Assembly: GCA_037178855.1 (NCBI GenBank)
Contig: JASJZC010000001.1
Location: 5,952,001-6,016,000, forward strand
Direction: 5' to 3'
From: Oscheius sp. JU75
Lineage: Eukaryota > Nematoda > Chromadorea > Rhabditida > Rhabditidae
DNA: 64,000 nt
Under the pieces are notes generated by a model that saw nothing but the letters and a program-made list of their open reading frames with translations, was not told where the DNA came from and ran no database searches. How positions within the stretch are numbered: position 1 is the stretch's first letter; each line of letters opens with the position of its first letter. A program made the translations under genes and the position numbers. This document shows, one piece after another, positions 22,144 to 34,251 of this stretch.

Positions 22144-23683
22144 ATGATTCAATGCCCTGACTTTAACACCGACGTTGACAGAACTTCGCTTCATCGACAT
22201 ATGAACGTTTTTGCCACAATTTCTATCTTTATTCATCCTTATGTAATGTTTTGCCTCATTTTTCTTTCAATTCCACAAATGAAAACCTATCGATGGTATC
22301 TGCTTTGGCACCAGGTTATTAGCTGTATTGGTGATCTATGGGTAATAACTATTCAGTCTTTTGCGAAGTTTTGTTCAGATTACTGCCTTCACTAAACCCT
22401 ACATATTTCATCCATTCCCGATGGGTATGCTAAGAGGAGTTGTAAAAGACTACATTTCTGCTCAACAGGGACTAGCATGCGGTCAATTCTTTGTCACCTC
22501 TGCCTGTGTAGCTGTCCAACACCTCTTTGTCTATCGTTATTTGGCAGTCCATGGGAACGAAAAATTCCCATTGTGGAGCAAAATATTACTATCTTACAAT
22601 TATATAAAGACAGTTGTGGGCTACGTGCTAACAGCTACAGCGAATTCGGACACTCAGAAAGTGCTTAGGGACTTACAGCTGGTGAGTTGAAAACAACTGT
22701 TTGTAATGACACTTGTTGACGGTACTTTCGATGTGGTTTGATGTGATCAGTTTTTTTTAATGTCGGAAGTTAGTAAAAGGAATCAAAAAAGCCAGAGGAA
22801 CAGCTACAGATAACTTTTTTGCTCGAGATTCTGACATACTAAATATACAGAGAAGGAGCATCAGGGCGAAAAAGTCAGTAACAGGAAAAATATCAGGAAT
22901 AGAAAACGGCGCATTGCCCAGAAAAGAATGATTGAAAAACCATTGGTGGTTACAGGATGACAGTATAACAAAGAAGGAAGGGGAAAGTGACTAAGTTATT
23001 TTTAAATATTGTTCCATGTGTTTCACCTGGCATTTTATTTGGTCAAAGATTTTATCTAACATGAAACGTGCAAAAGTGAAGGGGCCGTGTACAGTGCCTT
23101 GAACATTACTTGTCCAATATGCATTATGGAAGATCAAATTTGAAAGTTTTTCAGCAATACTCCTGCGTCAATGAAGACATCATGTCTATTTCAGGAATTT
23201 GGGCCTATGAGAAATGGGAATGCATTAAAAAGACACTTTCTTCTCTAGCTTTTGATGCCTTAACCTTCACAATTGAGATGACTCTCTTAGCCGGACTGTC
23301 TTTTAAGGCCATCAATATCAAAGTCATGTCCGAGAACTTGCGACGAATGCAGAAAAAGTTTCTCATACAACTTATCGTGCAAACATTGGTGCCAATGATA
23401 TGCGTAATAATTCCTGTTGTTTGGGAACTTGTACTTGTTGTTTTCAACGTTTTTGGAGCCACAGAAAGTAGTAGTCAGTTGGTAGTGTGATTAAACGATT
23501 ACAGTTTCCAATGAAGGCGGTTGGGGTCTCCTTTCTATGTTTGGATGGAGCGGAGGAATCGTTTTGATCATTATGAATCCGACATACTATGCTTGGATTT
23601 TCAAACTGAACCCTTGGAAAAAGACCAGAAGAATTTCGAGTACAAGGCCGTTATCCCTAGTACAACAGACAACTAATTTATAA
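22144..23683 (+). CDS. Serpentine chemoreceptor, SRI/SRH type, complete
   Basis: Exons 22144-22341, 22379-22681, 23155-23467 and 23505-23683 join in phase (330 aa). The N-terminus carries a Cys-containing segment. TM1 is FATISIFIHPYVMFCLIFL. The TM2 region has WYLLWHQVISCIGDLW, then FHPFPMG (the SRI/SRH extracellular loop) and FFVTSACVAVQHLFVYRY. The pre-TM6 signature is MSENLRRMQKKFLIQLIVQ, and TM7 ends IIMNPTYY before a basic tail. All introns have GT/AG with attttcag-type acceptors. Receptors of this class act in ciliated sensory neurons; the ligand is unknown. The relic at 2080-2153 matches exon 3. The 473-nt intron 22682-23154 shows nothing else. Confidence 0.85.
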
Positions 23684-24169
23684 CTAGTCGTTTCACTTGA
23701 TAAATTTTCACCTGCGGGATATGCAAGTTAATTTCCGAGAAATAGTACGATTGATCAGATCCTTTAAAAGGTATGTAATTAGGAAAAAAAGTTATCTGCA
23801 TTACTCGACTTCCTGCTTCCCTTACCAGCTGGTTAAGATGCTCTACCTCATCCTCCATGACTGTATTGATTATTGTCATCGTTTCCTGTGGTGGAAAGAA
23901 GCTACCACTGGCGGGAAAGGACTTTCACAGTTTGTTAAGAATTGTAATCATTTGCATATGTGCTTTTCAATTTTTGTGGGTGTGTGAAGATAAAAAATCT
24001 CGTCTTATTTGAGTATGGCACATTGTATATATAGGAGCTAGCTAGATCCAAAGGTATTGCTATAGGGAGTTATTGACCCAGATTAGTTTGGGCGTCGAGC
24101 AATGCCGGGCGTGCCGCCTACACAAACTGTCTTATCTCTTGTTTTGAAATACTTTTTTTCCTGGCGAGA

Positions 24170-27100
24170 TCAATGCTTTCTTGGGATTTCCTTTGAGATA
24201 GTAGAACCCGTCACTGTTGGAGCTTGAGGAGCGACGTTGAGTTTCCTCTTTCGAGGCAGGAGAATCGCTTGTATTTCTGAGTTTGTCAGAAGGATGAACA
24301 ACGGAGCCAGCAGTCCAGTTAGTAAATCACACTAAATTAAGGATTTTGAAGGGATTTTTTTTCCAGCCTACCGTTTCCACCAATCTCTTAACGATGAACG
24401 CTATTTTGCCGTCAATTCGAGTTGAGAAAACTGCATAAGAGATGAGCGTGGAAATCTGCAAATGCCAATATTCGAAAAAAAAAATGTAATACCTGAAACA
24501 TAGCATAGATAAAGATCCCTTGGCAAAGAATTGATGTCTCCTTGTAACGATGCTTCGAGGTTCTGTTCAAAAACAGCAATCGTACTACTATTATTAGGTA
24601 GCAGAAGAAAATAATCGCAGATATCACCACTTTCTGCCCGTAGAGAGTCTTGAATTGGCGTAATTAATAGTATTTGATTTTCTTACATAAAGAATTATGT
24701 TGTTGCTCGGGTCTTTGACAACTTCCATCAACTCCCAACTGTTCAGCTTTTTTGACTTATCAAGGATACAATAAAATGAGTATTGTTGGTTGCTTGCAAT
24801 CATCTCGACCCGGTCAGTTTTAATATATCGAAAACCACAGTCGAAATAAGCTTTCCCAATACTTATACAGATGGCTAGAAACCAGACGGATAACTGGAGG
24901 ACTTTGAAGGGCCAGCTGAAAAAATATTTCTATTCCCGGTATATCAGTCTTGAGCCATCAACAAGAGCTCTCCATTTGCCCCTCAGAAAGCGACGGGTAT
25001 GAAAGAAAAAAGACACGTCTTGATCTCTTGAGAGATAACAGTGATTCTCTAGCGGTAGCCTACTTGTTTTCAAAAGTTCCTTGTCAAGACAGATTTGACT
25101 TGCCAAGGTTGACAGCCAGGTAACTTTTTTTTAACCAAAGAACATATGGGGCATGTTGCATCTTTACTTTGATAAAACTTTCTTACGATATTCAGGCAGA
25201 TTATTCTCGGTAATAATTCGGCAGGCGGCCCCTCTCGCCCAAATTGGTTTTCGCGCGCATTTTTCAGTTCGGCGGGAGTTTCTAGTTTTCTTCTCTTCAT
25301 CGAGCCCTGTTTCCAAGTAGAGTCACTTTCCTTAATTTGATAGGTACTGTATATCATTACTCATGATGGGACCTGTCTTCGCAACGAGTCTGACAGTCTT
25401 TTGGCTCCAATTGGTTGTTGAATATCCCTTTTTACGATTCAATAAAGTATTTTCTTATCTATTTACTCAGTTTTTCTAAAATTGTTATTATGATTTCAAC
25501 GTGTTCACGTGTCGCATTCTATGCTGGTTCCATGGGGCTTGATCTTCTCTAGCCACTCGCATCCAACTTTGTCCCATTTTGCCTATGAAGCTGTCACTCT
25601 ATCTGAGGTTTCGGTCGTTCTGTTGCTCTGATTGCTATCCAAGGGCGCCATCCCAGCACTCGTCTCGTCCATGTGTCGTTGTTTTCCTTGCAAAGTTCCA
25701 CTTTCTTATGGCTCATCTCTCTCTAACATCTGCGGCTTTGGTCCTCTCCACGAGCCAGTCGTTTGTCCGCCTATCCAGCAAAGTGACACCAAGACATCTT
25801 CGGAGCATTTTTCTCTGAGCGATCAATAATTTCGTACAGTCCCATTCTTGAAGAGTCCATGTTTCGCTTGCATACAGGAGGGCCGGTTCATTATAGTGTG
25901 TTCACAAAAAACAACCAAACGACCAGCAACGGGCTTTTCTTGGCGCGGATTCAAACGGCTAAAAATTAGCTTCAAGCATTTCGTTCATCAAACAATTTTA
26001 TCTTTTTCCGTATTTTTAGTTATTTTTCCGTTTTCCTTTTTGTTCAACAACAGGTAAAATTTATTGGAAAAAAGTAGGAAACGACTTCTCGCCCTTCTTC
26101 GTCCAAACCACTCTCCTCGGACCCAAAAGGAACAATATCTTCGGGCGAATCAATACTAATATGAATATTGATCAGGGGAGTAACAAAGTTGAGGTCTTCG
26201 CGACGAATGAATTCTTCTTCAACATAAGGAAAATGTTTTAAAAGAAGAACTCATTGAAATTAAAATCAATTTTGAGCTGTTTGAATCCGCGCCAAAAAAT
26301 GCCCGCGATTCCTGGTCGTTTGGTTGTTTTTTGTGAACACACTATAGAGGATACGAAGATTTTCCTCTTGTGACGAATGGAAATGGTCTTGCTGGTAAGA
26401 AGTTGGTTGCTAAAACATCCCCCCTTCTACTTTGATAGCTGCTGGTAGTCTTTACTCAGTTACTCCTATTTACTTAAACTTCACGAAAAACCAACAGAAA
26501 TGAAGAAGAACGCGACGAAAATAGCAAACAGTTCGATGAAGAGAAGAAAAATAAAAAAAACCCGCTGTATTAAAAAATGTGCGCAAAAACACGTTTGAAC
26601 TTTTTAATTTACCAAATTACCAAATGTTCTTTTTCTGATCGTAATCAGTCAAAGTAAGTTGCAGTTACGGTTCCGTACGTTAGGCACCGCACACCAACAA
26701 TCTCGCCCTAGGTCACTCTGGAGACTAAATTTTGACATGCCAAACTTTGTAAAGATCTGACATGTGAATATATAGCTAAGAATTCAGGATTGCAGTGTTT
26801 TTGTAATTGAATAGAACTTACCCTTCAAAGAAAACTTGAGAGCTCTGTGGAAAGAGAACAACATAAAGACGATGAACAGCAATAAGCAGAAGCAAATATT
26901 GGGTCAGGTTATCGTAAATGGATCCTATTTTATCGAACGCATAATAAACAGCTGGAAAAATGGATTCTTTCGGAGAAAATTGAACAACCTACTCGAGTTG
27001 ACGTATAGTTTTGTCTGTTCAAAGTTCAAAAACGTGACTACAGGACCGCTAGTGATACCTGAACAGATGGCGAATAATAAACTAGCAAAAACGATCTGGC

Positions 27101-28834
27101 CAATAATTTGAAAGAATGGTCTCTGGAAAAGAAGTTGTTAAATATCAAGGGTAAGAGAAAAATACCTGCATGAAGGAAGAGATTTTTCTTCCTAATATCA
27201 GAGCATATAATAAAACTGAATTAAGAGCAAAGGTGAGGATGAGAACGATAAGATATAAAGAGATAGAACCATAATAGAACATGTCCTTGTCATCCGGAGA
27301 GATTTCCATTAAAGACTGAAACGTCACGTTGCCGTATAGCCTCTAATAAAAGCACCCTCTCAGGTAAGAATACGCACCTATTGGGTTGGCAACTAAGTCT
27401 TTTCGCTTTTTGTAAACATTTCCTTTGTCGTGTGTACGACAACGTCCGAGCTATTGATATAGCACTTCGTGTAGCTCACTCAGTCCTCTACCACCACCAT
27501 ACAAGACACCACTTCTTCTTATTCTCTATTCTCTGTTCGTTTTGATCTGGACCATTGAAGACATACCACCCTACCATCTGCGACATGAGTTCCCCAAAGG
27601 CACGAACGGAGCCCAAACGGCGGCTGATATCAACAACAACGACGTTTATGCCAGTTTCGGTATGGCGACAAAAGCGTTGAAGACGTGCCAAGGTCAACTT
27701 TTGATGAATCGAAGCTGGTGCAGCTCGTGAATAAGAAGAATCGGCAGACTACCCGTGAACTAGCAGAGGCACTGCCAGTCATGCCGCAGTGGAACATCAT
27801 TTGAAGCAATTGAGATTTATGAAGAAACTAGGCACTTACTTGCCGCATGTCCTGAGTGACACCCAGAAGTGGCAGCGCATGTCCGTCGCCCATTCTCTTT
27901 TGTCCAGAAATGAGAGGAAATCCTTTTTTACCACGCCTGGTGACGGGGGATGAGAAGTGGGTAATGTACGCAAACTTCCAAACGAAGCGTCAATGAGTGG
28001 ATCCAGACACCAAGTCCTGATGTGAAATCCGACACTCAAGAAGACTATGCTGTGTTTTCTGGGATATCGAAGGAGTGGTACACTGGGAACTGCTGGATGC
28101 TGGAACTACCCTTACGGCCGCCATAAATAGCCAGCAACTTGAAAAGATTCACTTCGTCAGAAACGGACGCTGAAGTTGAAGGTCATCCTGGAGATGGACA
28201 ACGCGCGCCCCCATGTTGCAAAACTCACTTGCTCCACAACCTAGGTTGGGAAATTCTACCCTAGCCTCCTTATAACCTGGTCCTTGTCCCTTCCGAATAT
28301 TATCTGTTCCGGACTCTCAACGATTGAAGAACGTCCGACGACGCACTCAAAACTTTGTTGACAAACTTCTTCGCGTCGAAACCCAAGGTGTTCTACGAGC
28401 GTGGTATCCGTAAGCTACCCGTAAAATGGGCGGAGGTGGTACATCATAATGGTGATTACAATGAAAAAGTTATTTGGAAGACAATAAATTTTCGCATTTG
28501 AAAAGACTTAGTTGCCAACCCAATACATATATTTTTCGGTTTGATAAGTAGGTTTTACAACTTTAAAACTCTCTGATATCGATGTTAGTTACAGTCTACG
28601 ACAATTAAATATTTGGAAAAATAGCTGTTATCTCGAAAAATTGGGTATTTTATCTCGCTTCTAATAGGAGTACTTCTAATAGAGGAAACACGGTTAAACA
28701 GTTACCTCAAAGTAGTCGCCAGAATGCTGTTGAGCTTCCGGAGGAGCTACAGTAAACGTTTTGACCTCTTCCAACATCATCGTGACGGGGATGGGTAATG
28801 TTGTAGTTCTGGGAAGCCTAGTAGTTTGGCCCAT
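24170..28834 (-). CDS. Rhodopsin-like serpentine receptor (SRX/SRSX-like), complete
   Basis: Eight exons join in phase: 28834-28706, 27315-27166, 27122-27059, 26951-26822, 24915-24687, 24648-24493, 24455-24372 and 24331-24170 (367 aa). A Thr/Pro-rich N-terminus leads to TM1 (SISLYLIVLILTFALNSVLL). TM3 ends AVHRLYVVLFP, equivalent to the DRY region. TM4 starts FKVLQLSVWFLAICIS, TM5 is VVISAIIFFCYLIIVVRLL, TM6 follows IYAMFQ, and TM7 is LLTGLLAPLFILL before a basic tail. Intron 1 (28705-27316) contains a mariner copy, and the 1.9-kb intron 4 contains a LINE relic split by a MITE. The exons themselves are unbroken, so the gene appears intact. The subfamily assignment is tentative. Confidence 0.8.
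25520..26400 (-). mobile_element. Decayed 3' end of a LINE reverse transcriptase, split by a MITE
   Basis: On the minus strand, 26400-26347 followed by 25891-25520 read as the C-terminal part of a non-LTR reverse transcriptase. The frame RKIFVSS runs into ALLYASETWTLQEW and AQRKMLRRCLGVTLLDRRTND, the pattern 'LLYG.ETWTL...RMLRRILGV..RDR' of many LINEs. Stops then appear at RER* and GALG*, with readable pieces to about 25520. The similarity becomes continuous when the element at 25892-26346 is removed. It lies in intron 4 of the receptor gene and is inactive. Confidence 0.7.
25892..26346. mobile_element. Non-autonomous TA-flanked MITE with ~65-bp inverted ends
   Basis: The ends are TATAGTGTGTTCAC at 25892 and GTGAACACACTATA at 26333-26346. 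The inverted similarity extends about 65 bp with small indels, through aaccaaacgaccag and the shared ggcgcggattcaaac. TA duplications flank it, as in the Tc1/mariner superfamily. The centre encodes no transposase. It inserted into a LINE relic. Confidence 0.8.
27381..28523 (+). mobile_element. Mariner element copy 1, heavily mutated
   Basis: The ends are TTGGGTTGGCAACTAAGTC at 27381 and the reverse complement at 28523, with TA target duplications at 27379-27380 and 28524-28525. The 1,143-bp body is similar throughout to the element at 32530 and still shows pieces of transposase. There are several frameshifts, stops and small indels, including one around the second catalytic Asp region, so it is inactive. 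It lies in intron 1 of the serpentine receptor gene, whose splice sites are not disturbed. Confidence 0.85.
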
Positions 28835-29806
28835 GTTTATTAGTAGATAGTCCTTCTATAATAGAGTTAAAAAAAGTAATTCAAGCTTCTACTCTGCGCG
28901 CTCGTCTATTTGACACGGCCACGAAGTAATTTTATTGGGGCGGAGAAAGTTCTGAAAGGAAACAACAGTTTAAAGGAGTAAGCATAATGAGATTGCTCAC
29001 AGGTGAGGGAGAAGTGCTTGCATTGTAAAAGTCTAAATTATTGAGGCAAGCAGATGTATGAGACTGTCCTTGTCAGACGGGCTCCGGTTAACTGCCTATG
29101 TTCAGGTATTGCTGTACAACAAGGGCTAGCTGCACAGCAGAACGTAAAAAGCCTTTTCAACAAAGAGGGATCGTCAACTGGATATGTCGGATGACAAAGG
29201 TCTTGCATCTTTCGAGGAAAGCCTTTAGCTGGAGTATCCGGATGCGAGAACTGCTTTCATCTTCACTCGGCCCACTCAGACTTTTCGAATGTGGATTCGC
29301 TCAGGGGGATCGATTTTTTTTTCATTTCATTGTATGCTGTATCAAATCTGATCGACAAAGGGAACGATAAAGTGAATAAACATTTTTGCAATGACTTTTC
29401 AGAATGACTCACACGAAGACACGCGGTTTATTCTGTCAAAGTGTGCAATTCTCCTTTGGGGCTATGCTAACTCTTTAAGAACTCAGCTTAATCATTTTTA
29501 ATCATCTTAATAAGCTTCACCTTCAACCACCTTTAATAAGTGTATTTGTCGTTCTCCCACCTATTTCAGAAGCAATCAAAGCAAATTTAAAGCGTTGGTT
29601 TTGTTCGTAACAGATGAAAATATTTGTAAAGAATCATATTGGATGATCCCACGTCCGGGGTTGACACGGAAATTCATCATCAAAGGCTGAACACATTCTT
29701 TTTGCTTCTATCGGCCGCAATCCAATTTAAGGTTAGTAATGAGGAAACGAGTTGACTATCGGGCAACTGATTACATCTGTAGAGAATCATTTATTGCTGC
29801 TCTCTA
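28835..29806. other. No supported gene
   Basis: This is the intergenic space between two divergent genes. The ORF at 29098-29370 lacks any recognisable feature. No repeat or RNA was identified. Confidence 0.5.
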
Positions 29807-31859
29807 ATGCTGTACCTTCCAGTGAGCTTGGCGCTCATATGTTTAGGGGTCCAAGGTGCTAAAAGCGGGATTAGTTAGTTTGTTCGTTGAAGTTTAATTA
29901 ATTTCGTTCTTAGAATGCTCCAGCTTCTTCAAGCAGAATTTTACTGGAACTTGGCAGCTGCCTGGTGGGAGGTACCAAGAGAATCAAACGTGTGTGTTTG
30001 AGGTAAGCAGCTGTTGAATTTAACCTTTTTTTTTTAAGTTTTCCTCTCCTCCGAATCGATATTTTGCTCTGCATGGAAACATTAATACCTACTACTTCAA
30101 TTCAAATGTGAATAATATTATCAATATTACCGTGACGGATTCTCATAACACCACGTAAGACTTCCATCAATCCCACATTTTCATAATTTTTCACTGTCAA
30201 AGCGCTTTGACTTAGCGTCCAGTTGCGTTTTGAATCTTCCACAAATGCCTTTGGGTTTGAATAAAAATAAGTCAGTTTCCAGGTTCGAACTATTAAATTC
30301 TGATCTGGAAGCATGCAAACAAATAGGGTTCGATTGGCCTTGCAATATGGTCTTCCCTCCATCCTATCTGAAGTTTACTTTTAAATTGTTTTCCGATACT
30401 GATGGAACTCTTCCTCTCATCAATAATTTCACTATCAAGTCGGAGAAGCGTATTTTCAACAGGCTTTTTAAAGAAATTAAAGAAATTCAGATTGGATGTT
30501 CAAAAAGAACGAAACTATTACCATAGCTCCTAAGTCCGCCCCCAAGTATATTGGTTTCAACACTTTTGAAACAAACGTGACTTACATTTTTAACTCTAGT
30601 GTACCGGTAAATTCGAAGCAAAGTAACAATGTTGCTTAAATTATCAGATGTTCATTAGTACTTTATGGTCCGTGGATTATGATGCACCACCTGGGACTCA
30701 CGAGGGATCATTTATTCAAAGTGATTCCGACTTTACGGGAAGGTAATCCCTCTACTTTCATGTTCTATTCCCCCTGATCATTTCAGTCTATTCAAAGTTT
30801 TTGGATTGAAAAATAGTACTGTGACCACATTATCCATTTATTTGACAAAAAACATTTTTGAAAGAATCGCTTTGGTCATCATGGATGCCTCTTGTAGGTT
30901 CAACTGTCTCCAAACAACGGTTTCAGTGGTTGAATCCTACGCCCAATTGATGATAGCAACCCCATTCAAAAATATGGAATCATATCGGTTCATCGACATG
31001 GATGACACCAATAATTTGACGACGTTCTTTTATAACGAAACCTTTGGACCAGAAGTGTATGAATTGATTGACGTTTCTTGCGAACCCCAGGATGGTTTCG
31101 AGTTTGATGTCTACGAAGGCTGGCCATGGGAAATGTCGGAAGAAAAATGGTTGTCTAATTACAAGTAATACATATACGAAATTATAAGAAAATTACTCTT
31201 TCAGCCAAACGAATATCAATGAAGCACTCCCGCAAACATTGAGCTACACTCCAAAAACTTTGTGGCTCAAAAAAGGCAGCTGTCAAATAGGAACAGGTAT
31301 TAATTGGTCAACTCGTAAGTTGGTTCTATTTTTTCAAGCATATCTTTAGAGCTCCAATCTATAGCCAATCGTTCGGGATTCATCATTGCCGAAACTGACG
31401 GGAGTAGGTTTAATTTTGCTGGTTTGTTTTCTGTCGTCTTGATGAACCGTAAAAGAAATTCAGAAACCGGTGAGGAACCGCTCTACTATACTTTTACTCC
31501 GAGACTTGGCTCAAACAGTAAGAATCTTGAGGTCATGTTAATTGAAAGCAAGCTGAATGAAACATTCTCCCAACTTTTTGAGTGAGTTTGCCTTTTTTAG
31601 GTTTAATACGTGCCTTGTATGCACTTTGAGCGAATGCGGCAATCGGCACGAATATATTTTTTCGTTAAGAAGCTCCACATCTATCTCTTTGTTGTCCTAC
31701 GAAATTACAATCACGATCAACGGGACTGGTATTGTCGACTATAAAATTCTTGAAGATGCTGCGATTCAACTAGACGAGTCAGAACCTCCGAAAGACATCT
31801 CTGCGCCAAGCCTTTTAACAATAGCACTTTTGATTCCAGTAATGTTATATGTGACTTAG
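29807..31859 (+). CDS. Secreted CUB-like surface protein with GPI-type C-terminus
   Basis: Eleven exons join in phase: 29807-29855, 29914-30002, 30039-30154, 30283-30449, 30491-30606, 30648-30742, 30787-31164, 31205-31296, 31350-31421, 31464-31536 and 31601-31859 (501 aa). MLYLPVSLALICLGVQ is a signal peptide. CSSFFKQNFTGTWQLPGGRY ..QNQTC resembles the first strand and Cys pair of nematode CUB-like domains. A second such unit starts near GSCQIGT. Many NxT/NxS sites are present. The protein ends with LLTIALLIPVMLYVT and no cytoplasmic tail, as expected for GPI anchoring. CUB-like proteins of this kind in nematodes are often gut-expressed and pathogen-responsive, but that is family knowledge. 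It is only distantly similar to the CUB-cassette genes further right. The exon 10 donor was chosen by phase and is the least certain. Confidence 0.7.
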
Positions 31860-32529
31860 AACGTTAAATGGTTGAATCTACTTTAAATTGTCCTCGCGTC
31901 TCTGTCTGTCTGAAGCCAATATTGCCAATTAATGTGTGTGCACACTAATTGTTTGCAATTCAAGTCAAATCGAGTCAGTTAGGGAGATAGCTTTGTTAGG
32001 AGAATTTTGCTCCTGTTACGGTACCTCGATGGGAGAGAATGCGGATAGGTTGATATGAGAGGAAAGGCTCACGACAGTTGGACAGAAAGAAATAGAAATT
32101 GAGCAGATTTGGAAGGAATGGGTTTATTAAAATTTTTCATATTCAAAAAACAATAAGTTTTGATTAAATAACTTTGCTTTGTTTGTGTCTGTGGCATCGA
32201 GCTAATAGAAGCAAGTTCGACTGTTACTAATACTTGCCCTTTCGGTTTGAAGCTCACATCAGAACATATTCTTCTTATTCTTTTGTAAGTTTATCCCACA
32301 TATTTTTATTTTTCTCTGTACATGACATAGGCAAAGCAGACAGGAAATATGTACATTGAGACAGAGAGACGGAGAAACGAAGGGCAGAGTGTGTAAATTA
32401 AATCTACCACAGCCTCTCTTTTATTAGACCAGAAGCCAAAGAGTTTACTTCACTCAAGATTCAATTCAAGAGTACCTCATCATCCTTTACAACTTGGCGA
32501 CCAACTATTGGAAGAAAATTGACGAAATA
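31860..32529. other. Intergenic, nothing supported
   Basis: 3' flank of the CUB-like gene up to the mariner element. I see no coding exon or repeat. Confidence 0.5.
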
Positions 32530-33754
32530 TTGGGTTGGCATATAAGTCTTTTCGCTTTTTTTAAAAATGTCCTTTGTCTTGTTTACAACAATGACCGAGC
32601 TGTTGATATAGCACCTCGTGTAGCTCACTCAGTCCTCTACCACCACCATGCAAGACACCACTTCCCTTCTTCTTATTCTCCTATCTCTGTTCGTTTTGAT
32701 CCGGACTAGTGATGACCTGCCACCCTGCGATCTGCGACATGAGTTCCTCAAAGGCACGAATGGAGCCCAAACGGCGGCTGATATCAACGATGTTTATGGC
32801 CAAGGGACGACGTCTACGAGGGTATGCCAGTTGTGGCTCTATCGCTTTCGGTCTAGGGACAAAAGTGTCGAAGATGAGCCAAGCTCAACTTTTGATGAAT
32901 CGAAGCTGCTGCAGTTCGTCAACGAGACAATCGCCAGACTACCCGTGAACTAGCAGAGGCACTGTCTGTCAGTCATGCTGCAGTGGAACATCATTTGAAG
33001 CAATTGAGGTTTATGAAGAAACTGGGCACTTGGTTGCCGCATGACCTCAGTGACACCCAGAAGTGGCAGCGCATGTCCGTCGCCCATTCTCTCCTGTCCA
33101 GGTATGAGAGGAAATCCTTTTTACCACGCCTGGCGACGGGGGATGAGAAGTGGATAATGTATGTAAACTTCCGGAGGAAGCGTCAATGGGTGGGTCCAGG
33201 GCAGACACCAAGTCCTGATGTAACCCGACACCCATCAAAAGAAGATTATGCTCTGTGTTTTCTGGGATATCGAAGGAGTGGTGCACTGGGAATTGCTGGA
33301 TGCTGGAACTACCCTTACGGCCAGCAACTTGAAAAGGTTGCTGTTGCACTTCGTCAGAAACGGCCGCTGAAGTCGAAAGTCATCCTGCAGATGGACAACG
33401 CGCGCCCCCATGTTGCAAAACTCACTCGCTCCAAGATCCACGACCTGGGTTGGGAGATTTTACCCCATCCTCCATACAGCCCGGACCTTGCCCCTTCCGA
33501 CTATTATCTGTTCCGGACCCTCAACAACGAGATTGGAGGACAACAGTTCGATTCCGACGGCGCACTCAAAACCTGGTTGACAAACTTCTTCGCGTCGAAA
33601 CCCAAGGTGTTCTACGAGCGTGGCATCCGTAAGCTACCCGTGAAATGGGCAGACGTGATGCATCATAATGGTAATTACAACGAATGAAAAAGTTGTTTGG
33701 ATGTCAATAAATTTTTGCATTTGAAAAAGCGAAAAGACTTATATGCCAACCCAA
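32530..33754 (+). mobile_element. Mariner element copy 2, nearly intact
   Basis: A 1,225-bp element with TTGGGTTGGCATATAAGTC ends in inverted orientation and flanking TA (32528-32529 and 33755-33756). The ends differ from copy 1 at the positions after TTGGCA, so the two copies are not recent sisters. It encodes a mariner transposase (separate entry) and lies between two host genes on open ground. Confidence 0.9.
32648..33687 (+). pseudogene. Mariner transposase with one frameshift
   Basis: The N-terminal frame (32648-32953) has the helix-turn-helix region around CDLRHEFLKGTNGAQTAAD. The C-terminal frame (from before 32983 to 33687) has the whole catalytic core: TGDEKWIMYV (first Asp), QMDNARPHVA (second Asp) and YSPDLAPSDYYLF (third Asp). 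Counting gives 34 residues between the second and third Asp, the D,D34D signature of mariner. The frame changes once near 32923, where copy 1 at 27.7 kb has one more base. The element therefore looks recently inactivated, or the change is a sequencing error. Confidence 0.85.
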
Positions 33755-33756
33755 TA

Positions 33757-34251
33757 AATCCCACTATAGGTTTCTTTTCACCTGTAGGCCATCTCGGACA
33801 AGCCCGACTTGGACATGTTTGTATGAAGTCCTGCCTTTCAGCCTGCTCAGCCAAGCCTATTACGCACAGTTCAGACCTCCTGATGTTCTTTCAATAACTG
33901 TAAAGTGAGTGCTGTAAAAAGGCTTTGCTTTTCGACTGACTACTACCAATCGCCAAAGCTTCCAATCTTATGGGAAGTTCCGTCAAGAGCGTACTGAAAT
34001 TAGGTCCACATCATCCATTTTTGAACTTATCATATCACCCAAAATGCATTTCTTTTCACCTACATAGCGTTCATTATGAAACAAATATTAAGTGTTCCAC
34101 TTGAACCAGAGGGTACTCAGTTATATCTATCCAAAAAACGGCGAGTTATTGAAACAAACGACTCTCCCGCTCGTTTTACGGCCGGTTCGATCCTATGAGA
34201 TTTACATAAATAGTACCGTTCTCTGTCCTCTCCACTCTCGACACTCGTCAC
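33757..34251. other. Intergenic, nothing supported
   Basis: Presumed promoter region of the downstream transporter. No element stands out. Confidence 0.45.
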
